From NCBI RefSeq assembly GCF_022698165.1, contig NZ_JALDAY010000011.1, positions 1 to 64,000 of the forward strand: 64,000 nucleotides of DNA. Reading direction: 5' to 3'. This DNA comes from Streptomyces cylindrosporus. GTDB lineage: Bacteria; Actinomycetota; Actinomycetes; Streptomycetales; Streptomycetaceae. Shown piece after piece: positions 1 to 8,297 of the stretch (the first letter of the stretch is position 1; every line of letters starts with the position of its first letter). Position numbers and translations under genes: made by a program. A model generated the notes under the pieces. It did not search any database. It saw nothing but the letters and a program-made list of their open reading frames with translations, and was not told the DNA's origin.

Positions 1-15
1 AGCCACCCGCACCTC

Positions 16-64
16 GACGAGGCGCCCGCCGGACCGGAGCAGTCGGTCCAACGGGCGCCTCGTC
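16..64 (+). terminator. Rho-independent-type terminator of a gene left of the window
   Basis: A 13-bp stem (16-28 with 52-64) encloses a second 6-bp stem (31-36 with 44-49). A T-rich stretch follows. It most likely ends a plus-strand gene that lies before the window. Nothing coding is evident from 65 to 202. Confidence 0.75.
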
Positions 65-202
65 TTTCTCCCCGTCCCCCGCGACGGTGGTCGAAGGCGG
101 GGGCGCCGACGACAGCGAGCCCCCGCTGATCCCAGTGAAACGGCACCCACCACGGACCACCAGCCGTCAATCTGACGTATCGCGACATGACGCCACGCCG
201 GC

Positions 203-1192
203 TCAGTCACCGATCAGCCCGAGATCCCGTCCCCTCCTCAGCAGCGCGGCCGTGTGTCCCGCCTCCAGCTTGCGGTGAAGGGAGGCGATGTAGCCGCGCA
301 CGGTGGCGGGCGCGAGCCGCATCCGGCGGGCCGCCTCGGTCGCCGTATGCCCCTGGTGGAGGTGGAGAAGTGTGCGGTGCTCCTGCTCGGTGACCCCCAG
401 CACCCGTGCGACGGCCCGCGCCCGGGCGAGGTCCCGCAGGAGCAGCATGGCGGGCAGTCCGGGCGTGGCGGCCGGGACGTACCGCACCTCGATGTCCCGC
501 GCGGTGAACGACTCCCCGCGGGACAGCCGGGGATCGTCCTGTACGACGGCCAGCAGGCCCGCGGCGACGGCGTTGAGGGCGTAGGGCCGGCCTTGTCCGT
601 CGAAGGAGACGACGCCTTTCTCCTGTCCGCCCGCGAGTTCCAGGGCGAGGGCGGACAGCAGCCGCAGTTGCTCGCGCTCCCGCAAGGTCCGCTCGGCGAC
701 GGAGAGTTGGAGCTGGGCGAAGCCGAAGAGGTCCCGGTCCCGTTCGCTGAACTCGGTGCCCGAGCGGGTGAGCGCGTATCCCTCCACGACGGTCATGTCC
801 GAGCCGGCGGAGGCGACCAGGTGGCGGCGCATGCCGAAGGGCCGGAAGTCCAGGTTGTAGCAGTGGGTGCGCTGCCACTGCCGGTCCCCGGCGACATCGC
901 TCACCCGCCATGCCTCCGAGGTCGGCGTCTGAAGCATCACCTCGGTCAGCGGGTGGTCGAGCGGATGGTCGTAGATGACCATCGGGTCCGCGTGGAAGGA
1001 TTCCTGAGGCAGTGACAGGGTGGTCAGGCCCACCCCGTCCACCGAGAGGCGGTAGCACTGAGCGGCGTCGGCCGCGATCAGCCCCAGTAATCCGGGCAGG
1101 GCCCGTTCCTGCAACTCGCGGACGGAGTCCGCCTCTTCTAGCTCTCGTACGAGCGTCAGCACGCGACGCGCGTCCACACCGCTGATGTCCAT
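203..1192 (-). CDS. LuxR-type helix-turn-helix regulator
   Basis: A 329-residue transcription factor. The last 65 residues form a LuxR-type DNA-binding domain: TEQEHRTLLHLHQGHTATEA, then a recognition helix around APATVRGYIASLHRKL, ending in GLIGD. The N-terminal 250 residues carry no motif I can name and probably form a sensor domain. ATG at 1192 was chosen because GGGGGAA lies just upstream; a longer open frame continues upstream but runs antisense through the neighbouring TetR gene. It is divergent from that TetR gene, so the 130-bp interval probably holds both promoters. The ligand is unknown. Confidence 0.8.
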   Translation of the reverse strand: MDISGVDARRVLTLVRELEEADSVRELQERALPGLLGLIAADAAQCYRLSVDGVGLTTLSLPQESFHADPMVIYDHPLDHPLTEVMLQTPTSEAWRVSDVAGDRQWQRTHCYNLDFRPFGMRRHLVASAGSDMTVVEGYALTRSGTEFSERDRDLFGFAQLQLSVAERTLREREQLRLLSALALELAGGQEKGVVSFDGQGRPYALNAVAAGLLAVVQDDPRLSRGESFTARDIEVRYVPAATPGLPAMLLLRDLARARAVARVLGVTEQEHRTLLHLHQGHTATEAARRMRLAPATVRGYIASLHRKLEAGHTAALLRRGRDLGLIGD

Positions 1193-1321
1193 CGCATTCC
1201 CCCGGCGCTGCTCCCGCCTGAGAAGAAGGTACGGCTTCCGCGGGGCGCGGGGAGCCCGTGTGCGTGTGCTCGATGGCATCCTTGAAGCACGAACGGCGCA
1301 CAGAGGGAGCAGGTGGGAGGC

Positions 1322-1942
1322 ATGGTGGGCGCAACCTCGTCCGAGGCCCGGGAGGACCGGGGCACGACGGTGACCCCTGAGCCTCCGCGCGCCATGCGTG
1401 CCGACGCCCGCCGCAACTACGAGCGGCTGCTCGCCGAGGCCCGCGCGGCCTTCGCGACGCACGGCACGGACGCCTCCCTGGAGGACGTGGCGCGCCGGGC
1501 GGGCGTGGGCATCGGCACCCTGTACCGCCATTTCCCCAACCGGCACGCCCTGCTCAGCGCGGTCTTCGAGGACGCGGTGAACGATCTGCTGACCCGCGCG
1601 CAGGAGCTGCGGCACGCGCCCGAGCCGTGTACGGCCCTGGTGACCTGGCTGGGCGAGATGGTCGCCCAGGCCGGGGAGTACCGGGGTCTGTCCCGGGCCC
1701 TGATGGCGGTGACGTCGGACCGGACCTCACCGCTGTCCCGGTGCAGCGCGCCCATCCGCGAGGCGGGCGAGGCCCTGCTCAGACGGGCTCAGGAGGCGGG
1801 CAGGGTGCGGAAGGACGTGGCGATCACGGACCTCCTCCAACTGACCCACGCGATCGCCCTGGCCGCGGAGGAGTCCCCAACAGACCCCCAACTGGCCGAC
1901 CGCTTGCTCCACTTGACGCTGCGGGGCTTGAAGGCGACTTGA
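1322..1942 (+). CDS. TetR-family transcriptional regulator
   Basis: A 206-residue regulator with a classical TetR N-terminal helix-turn-helix: ARAAFATHGTDASLEDVARR followed by AGVGIGTLYRHFPNRHALL. The C-terminal two-thirds is the variable ligand and dimerisation domain. Starts are possible at 1313 (GTG), 1322 (ATG), 1370 (GTG) and 1394 (ATG). I chose 1322 because GGGAGG lies just before it and third-codon GC bias already begins there, but the true start could be later. It is divergent from the LuxR-type gene, and such pairs often act on their own intergenic region (inference). No target is identifiable. Confidence 0.82.
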   Translation: MVGATSSEAREDRGTTVTPEPPRAMRADARRNYERLLAEARAAFATHGTDASLEDVARRAGVGIGTLYRHFPNRHALLSAVFEDAVNDLLTRAQELRHAPEPCTALVTWLGEMVAQAGEYRGLSRALMAVTSDRTSPLSRCSAPIREAGEALLRRAQEAGRVRKDVAITDLLQLTHAIALAAEESPTDPQLADRLLHLTLRGLKAT

Positions 1943-1954
1943 GGAGCAGCCAAC

Positions 1955-2003
1955 CCAAGGGGCGCGGGGAACTGCGCAACCAGCCACGACGGCGCCGCAC
2001 CCG
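1955..2003 (+). repeat. Dispersed Streptomyces-type intergenic repeat, copy 1
   Basis: Contains AGGGGCGCGGGGAACTGCGC followed by AACCAGCCACGAC. The same core occurs at about 10823, 36030, 48682 and 62590, with related forms near 6191 and 32430. This copy lies between two convergent genes. Confidence 0.8.
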
Positions 2004-2038
2004 ACCCACGAGCCGTCGCCGCCCACCCAGCGGAGCGC

Positions 2039-3007
2039 CTAGCGTCGCCGCAGATCAGCAACCCGCGCCCGCTGCTCGGCCCCCGGCCCGGTCTCACCGA
2101 GCACCGTCGCGGCCCGCAGTCCCGGTCCCGCCCCGGGCACCTGTCCGCGTCGAGGCCCCGGCAGAGCCACGTCCCGGCGCGGTTGACGCGGGGGGACGGA
2201 ATCACCGCCCGTACCCGAGCCCCCCGAACCTCCGGCGACGGCGATCTGCACACCCTGGTCGGCGAGGGCCTGGAGCTCGGTGGCGGCGCGGTCGTCATGC
2301 CCTGGCGGCTCGTCGGTCACCAGCCGCGTGATCACATCCGTGGGCACGGTCTGGAACATGGTGTCCGTACCGAGCTTGGTGTGGTCGGCGAGGACGACGA
2401 CCTCCGCGGCGGCCTGCACCAGCGCCCGGTCGACGGACGCGGAGAGCATGTTGGAGGTGGACAGCCCGCGTTCGGCGGTGAGCCCGCTCCCGGACAGGAA
2501 GGCCCTGGAGACCCGCAGCCCCTGCAGGGACTGCTCGGCCCCGCTGCCCACCAGGGCGTAGTTGGAGCCGCGCAGGGTTCCGCCGGTCATCACGACCTCG
2601 ACCCGGTTGGCATGGGCCAACGCCTGTGCCACCAGAAGGGAGTTGGTGACGACGGTCAGCCCGGGGACCCGGGCGAGCCGGCGGGCCAGCTCCTGTGTGG
2701 TGGTCCCCGCCCCCACGACGATGGCCTCGCCCTCTTCCACGAAGCCCGCGGCAAGGTCGGCGATGGCCGTCTTCTCGGCGGTCGCGAGATGTGACTTCTG
2801 CGGAAAGCCGGACTCCCGCGTGAAACCGCCCGGCAGTACCGCACCGCCGTGCCGGCGGTCGAGGAGTCCTTCTGCCTCCAGCGCGCGCACGTCCCGCCGT
2901 ACGGTCACTTCGGAGGTCTGGACGACGCGGGCGAGCTCACGGAGCGATACAGCCCCATTGGCTCGCACCATTTCGAGGATCAATTGGCGACGTTCTGCAG
3001 CGAACAC
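2039..3007 (-). CDS. DeoR/GlpR-family transcriptional regulator
   Basis: A 322-residue repressor-type protein. The N-terminal DeoR helix-turn-helix spans about residues 5-57 (VSLRELARVVQTSEVTVRRD, then EGLLDRRHGGAV). The DeoRC phosphosugar-sensing domain follows at about 75-235 (VVGAGTTTQELARRL, VVTNSLLVAQAL, MTGGTLRGSNYALVG, VLADHTKLG). Members of this family sense phosphorylated sugars. The last 80 residues are Gly/Pro/Arg-rich and not part of the usual fold. The GTG start at 3007 sits 7 nt after a -10 box, so the transcript is probably leaderless. The gene lies next to the nucleoside-catabolic genes and is a candidate regulator of them, but its own promoter lacks the CTACGCGCGTAG palindrome. 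Confidence 0.88.
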   Translation of the reverse strand: MFAAERRQLILEMVRANGAVSLRELARVVQTSEVTVRRDVRALEAEGLLDRRHGGAVLPGGFTRESGFPQKSHLATAEKTAIADLAAGFVEEGEAIVVGAGTTTQELARRLARVPGLTVVTNSLLVAQALAHANRVEVVMTGGTLRGSNYALVGSGAEQSLQGLRVSRAFLSGSGLTAERGLSTSNMLSASVDRALVQAAAEVVVLADHTKLGTDTMFQTVPTDVITRLVTDEPPGHDDRAATELQALADQGVQIAVAGGSGGSGTGGDSVPPRQPRRDVALPGPRRGQVPGAGPGLRAATVLGETGPGAEQRARVADLRRR

Positions 3008-3014
3008 GAAACTG

Positions 3015-3020
3015 ACAGTA
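3015..3020 (-). promoter_or_regulatory. -10 box of a leaderless DeoR-family promoter
   Basis: The minus strand reads TACTGT, then 7 nt, then the GTG start at 3007. The spacing fits transcription starting at or within a base of the start codon. A CTGAAA-like -35 lies about 18 nt upstream. Confidence 0.55.
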
Positions 3021-3173
3021 ACCCCAACGACCGTCTGCTTTCAGCAGTATGCGCCGAATAAACGAAGTTGTTCGCACACAAGGGCGGGAAGTGGTATAGG
3101 GCCTACCCGCCCCGACTATGCCGTACGCATGCTCGACAACTCCCCGTGACCAGCGGGGAATCGGTTTCGGCCG

Positions 3174-4622
3174 TCAGACGTCCCCGCCCGTCTTACGGGT
3201 GTGCAGCTGCCGCGCGACCTCCGCGATCGACCCCGAAAGGGAGGGATACACGGTGAACGCGTTCGCGATCTGTTCGACCGTCAGATTGTTGTCGACGGCG
3301 ATCGAGATCGGATGGATCAGTTCCGAGGCACGCGGCGAGACGACCACACCGCCCACGACAATGCCCGTTCCCGGCCGGCAGAAGAGCTTCACGAAGCCGT
3401 CCCGGATGCCCTGCATCTTGGCGCGCGGGTTGCGCAGCAGCGGCAGCTTCACCACCCGGGCGTCGATCTTCCCCGCGTCGACGTCGGCCTGCGTGTACCC
3501 GACGGTCGCGATCTCGGGATCGGTGAACACGTTCGAGGACACGGTCTTCAGGTTCAGCGGAGCCACCGCGTCACCGAGGAAGTGGTACATGGCGATACGG
3601 CCCTGCATGGCGGCGACCGAGGCGAGCGCGAAGACCCCGGTCACGTCACCGGCGGCGTACACGCCCGGAGCGGTGGTCCTGCTCACCTTGTCGGTCCAGA
3701 TGTGCCCGGACTCGCGCAGCCGCACCCCCGCCTCCTCCAGCCCCATCCCCGCGCTGTTGGGGATGGCGCCGACGGCCATGAGGCAGTGCGACCCGCTGAT
3801 GACCCGCCCGTCCGACAGGGTCACCTCGACCCGGTCGCCGACGCGCTTGGCGGCGGCGGCCCGGGACCGGGCCATGACGTTCATCCCCCGGCGCCGGAAG
3901 ACGTCCTCGAGAACCGCGGCGGCGTCCGGGTCCTCCCCCGGCAGCACCCGGTCCCGGGACGAGACGAGGGTGACCTTCGACCCGAGCGCCTGATAGGCGC
4001 CGGCGAACTCGGCACCGGTGACACCTGACCCGACCACGATCAGCTCTTCCGGCAGCTCGGTGAGGTCGTAGACCTGGGTCCAGTTCAGGATCCGCTCGCC
4101 GTCGGGCTGCGCGTCGGGCACCTCACGGGGATGCCCGCCGGTGGCGATGAGCACGGCGTCGGCGGTGAGCGTCTCCTCGCTCCCGTCCGCGGCGCTCACC
4201 ACGACCTTCCGGGACCCGTCGAGCCCCTGCATGCCTTCGAGCCGCCCGCGCCCGCGCATGACCCGCGCACCCGCACGCGTCACCGAGGCGGTAATGTCGT
4301 GCGACTGGGCAAGCGCAAGCCGCTTCACACGCCGGTTGACCTTCCCCAGGTCGACCCCCACCACCCGCGCCGCCTGCTCCAGAGGCGGAGTGTCATCGGC
4401 GACGATGATCCCCAGTTCCTCGTAGGACGAGTCGAAGGTCGTCATGACCTCAGCCGTTGCGATAAGGGTCTTCGACGGCACGCAGTCGGTGAGCACCGAC
4501 GCCCCGCCCAGACCGTCGCAGTCGACGACGGTCACCTCCGCGCCGAGCTGGGCGGCCACCAGGGCCGCCTCGTATCCGCCGGGTCCGCCACCGATGATCA
4601 CGATCCGAGTCACGTACCCCAT
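3174..4622 (-). CDS. lpdA: NAD(P)H-quinone dehydrogenase of the dihydrolipoamide dehydrogenase family (LpdA-like)
   Basis: A 482-residue flavoprotein disulfide reductase homologue. The FAD-binding GGGPGG motif is at residues 11-16. The NAD(P)-binding region follows VVGSGVTGAEFAG, and the C-terminal dimerisation domain follows VFTDPEIATVG. In true lipoamide dehydrogenases the redox disulfide is C-x4-C. Here the first position is Ser42 and only Cys47 remains (ASVLTDCVPSKT), so lipoamide reduction is not expected. Mycobacterial LpdA (Rv3303c) also departs from the canonical pair, acts as a quinone reductase and lies near deoD and pmmB, as here. Start at 4622 (ATG); an in-frame GTG at 4613 is also plausible. 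Confidence 0.87.
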   Translation of the reverse strand: MGYVTRIVIIGGGPGGYEAALVAAQLGAEVTVVDCDGLGGASVLTDCVPSKTLIATAEVMTTFDSSYEELGIIVADDTPPLEQAARVVGVDLGKVNRRVKRLALAQSHDITASVTRAGARVMRGRGRLEGMQGLDGSRKVVVSAADGSEETLTADAVLIATGGHPREVPDAQPDGERILNWTQVYDLTELPEELIVVGSGVTGAEFAGAYQALGSKVTLVSSRDRVLPGEDPDAAAVLEDVFRRRGMNVMARSRAAAAKRVGDRVEVTLSDGRVISGSHCLMAVGAIPNSAGMGLEEAGVRLRESGHIWTDKVSRTTAPGVYAAGDVTGVFALASVAAMQGRIAMYHFLGDAVAPLNLKTVSSNVFTDPEIATVGYTQADVDAGKIDARVVKLPLLRNPRAKMQGIRDGFVKLFCRPGTGIVVGGVVVSPRASELIHPISIAVDNNLTVEQIANAFTVYPSLSGSIAEVARQLHTRKTGGDV

Positions 4623-4716
4623 TGTCCCGCACGCTTCAAGGTGCTACCGCCCGGGGGCGGGGCAACGGGTCGGCAAGGGGCGCCTGATCCCTGTGAGTCC
4701 CCTGTTGCCACTGCCG

Positions 4717-4722
4717 TACCCT
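4717..4722 (+). promoter_or_regulatory. -10 box of a probable leaderless promoter
   Basis: TACCCT, then 6 nt, then ATG at 4729. The same hexamer and spacing recur before the genes starting at 5313 and 50008 (minus). No convincing -35 is visible. Confidence 0.45.
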
Positions 4723-4728
4723 CGACCC

Positions 4729-5166
4729 ATGTCGCTCTACGCCGCGTACGCCGGCAATCTCGACGCGCGGCTGATGACCCGCCGCGCTCCGCACTCGCCC
4801 ATGCGTGCCACGGGCTGGCTGAACGGATGGCGGCTGACCTTCGGCGGCGAGCACATGGGCTGGGAGGGCGCCCTGGCGACGATCGTCGAGGACCCGCTCT
4901 CCCAGGTCTTCGTGTCGCTGTACGACATCGCCCCGCCGGACGAGGAGTCGATGGACCGCTGGGAGGGCGTGGGCCTGGACATCTACCGCCGCGCCAGGGT
5001 CCGCGTGCACACCCTGGAGGGCGAGGAGCAGGCGTGGGTGTACGTCCTCAACGGCTACGAGGGCGGCCTCCCGTCGGCCCGCTACCTGGGCGAGATCGCC
5101 GACGCGGCGGAGTCCGCGGGAGCCCCGCACGACTACGTGATGGAGCTACGGAAACGCCCCTGCTGA
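4729..5166 (+). CDS. Gamma-glutamylcyclotransferase-like protein
   Basis: A 145-residue protein of the GGCT/AIG2-like fold. The N-terminus SLYAAYAGNLDARLM corresponds to the family's YxAYGSNL phosphate/glutamyl-binding loop, with Ala in place of Gly-Ser neighbours. The body (WRLTFGG, LSQVFVSLYDI, WVYVLNGYEGGLPS) follows the family pattern. Members cleave gamma-glutamyl groups to 5-oxoproline or act on related gamma-glutamylamines; the substrate cannot be read here. No Shine-Dalgarno is visible, and the -10-like box six bases upstream suggests leaderless translation. It is divergent from lpdA, separated by 106 bp. Confidence 0.75.
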   Translation: MSLYAAYAGNLDARLMTRRAPHSPMRATGWLNGWRLTFGGEHMGWEGALATIVEDPLSQVFVSLYDIAPPDEESMDRWEGVGLDIYRRARVRVHTLEGEEQAWVYVLNGYEGGLPSARYLGEIADAAESAGAPHDYVMELRKRPC

Positions 5167-5275
5167 TGCCACAGCGGACCCACACCGAACCCACAGACGC
5201 CACAAAGGTCCCCTTCCTCCCCATCTTTCGTTGGAAACGACAAGACAACGATCGCCATCCCGTGAGCTCTGTCAT

Positions 5276-5287
5276 CTACGCGCGTAG
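5276..5287. promoter_or_regulatory. Putative nucleoside-regulon operator, pnp copy
   Basis: Perfect 12-bp palindrome CTACGCGCGTAG. It sits 12 nt upstream of a TACCCT -10 box (5300-5305), which is 7 nt before the GTG start at 5313. The palindrome therefore covers the -35/spacer region, the position expected for a repressor site. Identical copies are at 10921 and 35134, and variants at 47235 and 48493, all before nucleoside genes. Confidence 0.75.
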
Positions 5288-5312
5288 GCCCTGACCGGCT
5301 ACCCTCGACCGC

Positions 5313-6137
5313 GTGAACGCATCTCTTCTTCCGGACGACATCCAGGGCGACCCCCACGCCGCCGCCGACGCCGCCGCCGCGCGCCTGCGCGAACTGACCG
5401 GCGCCGAGACCCACGACGTCGCCCTCGTGATGGGCTCCGGCTGGGGCCCGGCCGTCGACGCGCTCGGCAGCCCCGATGCCGAGTTCCAGGTCACCGAGCT
5501 GCCGGGCTTCCCGCCGCCTGCGGTCGAGGGGCACGGCGGCAAGATCCGCTCGTACAGGATCGGCCAGAAGCGCGCGCTCGTCTTCCTCGGCCGCACCCAC
5601 TACTACGAGGGCCGCGGCGTGGCCGCCGTCGCCCACGGCGTCCGCACGGCCGTGGCCGCCGGCTGCAAGACAGTGGTCCTCACCAACGGCTGCGGCGGCC
5701 TGCGCGAGGGCATGCGCCCCGGCCAGCCGGTCCTCATCAGCGACCACATCAACCTGACGGCGACCTCCCCCATCGTCGGCGCCAACTTCGTCGACCTCAC
5801 CGACCTGTACTCGCCGCGCCTGCGCGCGCTGTGCAAGGAGATCGACCCCACGCTCGAAGAGGGCGTGTACGCGCAGTTCCCCGGCCCGCACTACGAGACG
5901 CCGGCCGAGATCCGCATGGCCCGTGTGATCGGTGCGGACCTGGTGGGCATGTCGACAGTGCTGGAAGCGATCGCCGCGCGCGAGGCGGGCGCGGAGGTGC
6001 TCGGCATCTCCCTGGTGACCAACCTCGCCGCGGGCATGACCGGTGAGCCGCTGAACCACGAGGAGGTTCTGCAGGCGGGGCGTGACTCGGCGACGCGGAT
6101 GGGGGCGCTGCTGGCGCAGGTACTGGGCAGGATCTGA
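5313..6137 (+). CDS. punA: Purine nucleoside phosphorylase (trimeric class)
   Basis: A 274-residue PNP that splits purine (deoxy)nucleosides with phosphate into base and (deoxy)ribose-1-phosphate in the cytoplasm. Trimeric PNP/MTAP motifs are visible in order: phosphate-binding MGSGWGP, FLGRTHYYEG, VLTNGCGGL, the base-site FPGPHYETPAEIRMA, and VGMSTVLEAIAAREAG. The length is normal for the class. The GTG start at 5313 lies 7 nt after a TACCCT -10, so the mRNA is probably leaderless. A palindromic operator lies just upstream. The phosphomutase gene downstream would convert the sugar-1-phosphate product. Confidence 0.95.
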   Translation: MNASLLPDDIQGDPHAAADAAAARLRELTGAETHDVALVMGSGWGPAVDALGSPDAEFQVTELPGFPPPAVEGHGGKIRSYRIGQKRALVFLGRTHYYEGRGVAAVAHGVRTAVAAGCKTVVLTNGCGGLREGMRPGQPVLISDHINLTATSPIVGANFVDLTDLYSPRLRALCKEIDPTLEEGVYAQFPGPHYETPAEIRMARVIGADLVGMSTVLEAIAAREAGAEVLGISLVTNLAAGMTGEPLNHEEVLQAGRDSATRMGALLAQVLGRI

Positions 6138-6190
6138 TCGTCGCAGGAGGGGGTGCCAGGATCGGTCACAGGGCGACTGCGGGTCCGTAG

Positions 6191-6257
6191 GGGCTGGTCG
6201 CGCCCACGCGGCGGAGCCGCAAATCGATACAGCCCCGCGCCCCTTTGGGGCGCTGCA
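6191..6257 (+). repeat. Dispersed intergenic repeat, variant B
   Basis: GGGGCTGGTCGCGCCCACGC, then GCGGAGCCGC and ATACAGCCCCGCGCCCCTT. This is a longer variant of the family at 10823. It also shares the GGAGCCGC and ATACAGC elements with the copy at 32430. It lies between pnp and the phosphomutase gene. Confidence 0.65.
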
Positions 6258-6392
6258 GCCGCCGTCACCTTCTCGGTCGACCGATTCCGCCCCGACCCAC
6301 AACCGAACCGGCGGCGCTACGCGCACCCCCACCGAAGCCGCAGCGGCGCCGCAGGCATCCCCACCACGCACCCGAGATCTTGGAGACCGACC

Positions 6393-8024
6393 GTGCACGA
6401 CGATCTCATCGCCCGCGCCAGGACCTGGCTCGCCGAGGACCCCGACGCGGACACCCGCGACGAACTCGCCAAGCTCATCGAGGCCGGCGATGTCACCGAG
6501 CTCGCCGACCGCTTCGCCGGCACGCTCCAGTTCGGCACCGCGGGCCTCCGGGGCGAACTCGGCGCCGGCCCCATGCGCATGAACCGCTCCGTCGTCATCC
6601 GCGCCGCGGCCGGCCTCGCCGCGTACCTCAACGCCAAGGGCCAGACCGGCGGCCTGGTCGTCGTCGGCTACGACGCCCGCCACAAGTCCGCCGACTTCGC
6701 CCGCGACACCGCGGCCGTGATGACCGGCGCCGGCCTCCGGGCCGCCGTACTCCCCCGCCCCCTCCCCACCCCGGTCCTCGCGTACGCCATAAGGCACCTC
6801 GGCGCGGTGGCCGGCGTGGAGGTCACCGCCAGCCACAACCCGCCCCGCGACAACGGCTACAAGGTCTACCTCGGCGACGGCTCCCAGATCGTGCCCCCCG
6901 CGGACGCGGAGATCGCAGCCGAAATCCAGGCGATCACGTCCCTCCACGACGTCCCCCGCCCCGACACCGGCTGGGAGACCCTCGACGACTCCGTCCTCGA
7001 CGCCTACCTGGTCCGCACGGACGCCGTACTCGCGCCGCACTCCCCCCGCACGGCCCGCACGGTCTACACGGCGATGCACGGAGTGGGCAAGGACGTCCTC
7101 CTCGCGGCCTTCGCCCGCGCGGGCTTCCCGACCCCCGCCCTGGTCACCGATCAGGCCGACCCCGACCCGGACTTCCCGACCGTCGCCTTCCCCAACCCGG
7201 AAGAGCCCGGCGCCATGGACCTGGCCTTCGCCAAGGCCCGCGAGACGGACCCGGACCTGATCATCGCGAACGACCCGGACGCGGACCGCTGCGCCGTGGC
7301 GGTCAGGGCGGACGACGACTGGCGCATGCTCCGCGGCGACGAGGTCGGCGCACTGCTCGCCGCCCACCTGGTGGCCCGCGGAGCGCAGGGCACCTTCGCG
7401 GAGTCGATCGTCTCCTCGTCCCTCCTCGGCCGTATCGCCGAGAAGGCGGGCCTCCCCTACGAGGAGACCCTCACCGGCTTCAAGTGGATCGCCCGCGTGG
7501 ACGGCCTGCGCTACGGCTACGAGGAGGCCCTCGGCTACTGCGTGGACCCGGACGGTGTAAGGGACAAGGACGGCATCACAGCCGCCCTCCTGATCACGGA
7601 ACTGGCGTCCACCCTGAAGGAGGAGAACCGCACCCTCCTCGACCTCCTGGACGACCTCGCGGTCGAGCACGGCCTGCACGCCACCGACCAACTCTCGGTC
7701 CGCGTGGAGGACTTGGGGATCATCGCCCAGGCCATGAACCAACTCCGCGAACACCCGCCCACCCACCTCGCGGGCCTGCCGATCACCAACGCGGAGGACC
7801 TCACCCGGGGCACGGACAAGCTCCCGCCCACGGACGGCCTGCGCTACACCCTCGACGGCGCCCGGGTGATCGTCCGCCCGAGCGGCACGGAACCAAAGCT
7901 CAAGTGCTACCTGGAGGTGGTGGTCCCCGTCCCGACGCACGCCGACCTCCCCACGGCCCACGCCACCGCGACCGGCCTCCTCACCGCGATCAAGCGCGAC
8001 CTGTCGGCGGCGGCGGGCATCTGA
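6393..8024 (+). CDS. Phospho-sugar mutase (phosphomannomutase / phosphopentomutase type)
   Basis: A 543-residue alpha-D-phosphohexomutase superfamily enzyme. All four landmark sites are present: the phosphoserine loop TASHNPPRDNGYKVY (Ser about 147), the Mg-binding NDPDADR loop (about 293-299), the sugar-binding stretch GYEEALGYCVD, and the phosphate-binding RPSGTEPKLKCY near the C-terminus. The position behind purine nucleoside phosphorylase suggests it converts (deoxy)ribose-1-phosphate to the 5-phosphate for DeoC. That is an inference: the family also includes phosphomannomutase and phosphoglucomutase activities. Mycobacterium has the same deoD-pmmB order. The GTG start at 6393 has TGGAGA seven bases before it. 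A 273-bp interval without a convincing gene follows. Confidence 0.9.
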   Translation: MHDDLIARARTWLAEDPDADTRDELAKLIEAGDVTELADRFAGTLQFGTAGLRGELGAGPMRMNRSVVIRAAAGLAAYLNAKGQTGGLVVVGYDARHKSADFARDTAAVMTGAGLRAAVLPRPLPTPVLAYAIRHLGAVAGVEVTASHNPPRDNGYKVYLGDGSQIVPPADAEIAAEIQAITSLHDVPRPDTGWETLDDSVLDAYLVRTDAVLAPHSPRTARTVYTAMHGVGKDVLLAAFARAGFPTPALVTDQADPDPDFPTVAFPNPEEPGAMDLAFAKARETDPDLIIANDPDADRCAVAVRADDDWRMLRGDEVGALLAAHLVARGAQGTFAESIVSSSLLGRIAEKAGLPYEETLTGFKWIARVDGLRYGYEEALGYCVDPDGVRDKDGITAALLITELASTLKEENRTLLDLLDDLAVEHGLHATDQLSVRVEDLGIIAQAMNQLREHPPTHLAGLPITNAEDLTRGTDKLPPTDGLRYTLDGARVIVRPSGTEPKLKCYLEVVVPVPTHADLPTAHATATGLLTAIKRDLSAAAGI

Positions 8025-8297
8025 AGCCAGTGTCCGGCCTGCGTACCGCCTGTTCAGCATGGGGCGGACGCGGCCGGGGCGGGCTGCCGGGGAGCATGCG
8101 GCAAATCGGCGGTGCGTTTGTCTGCCACCGTTTCCCGGGCTCCCTGGCGGGCCGTACAGCCTGCGTCAGCAGTCCTCGGCAAATCACCCGATGGGGTGCT
8201 CCGCCGCCGTATCGCTGCCGGGTGCACGGTCCCAGAGCGGCCGGGTGCCGTCCCCGGCGGAGCCGACCCCGCACAGCAGTCAGGGCACCTACCGCGC

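Noticed and set aside
5133..8060. A 975-codon open frame antisense to pnp and the phosphomutase gene
   Set aside because: Its sequence is an Arg/Gly/Val/Asp-rich shadow of high GC third positions. The plus strand carries two clear enzymes with all active-site motifs.
8025..8297. Several short overlapping open frames downstream of the phosphomutase gene
   Set aside because: None has a ribosome-binding site, coding bias distinct from the other frames, or a recognisable domain.
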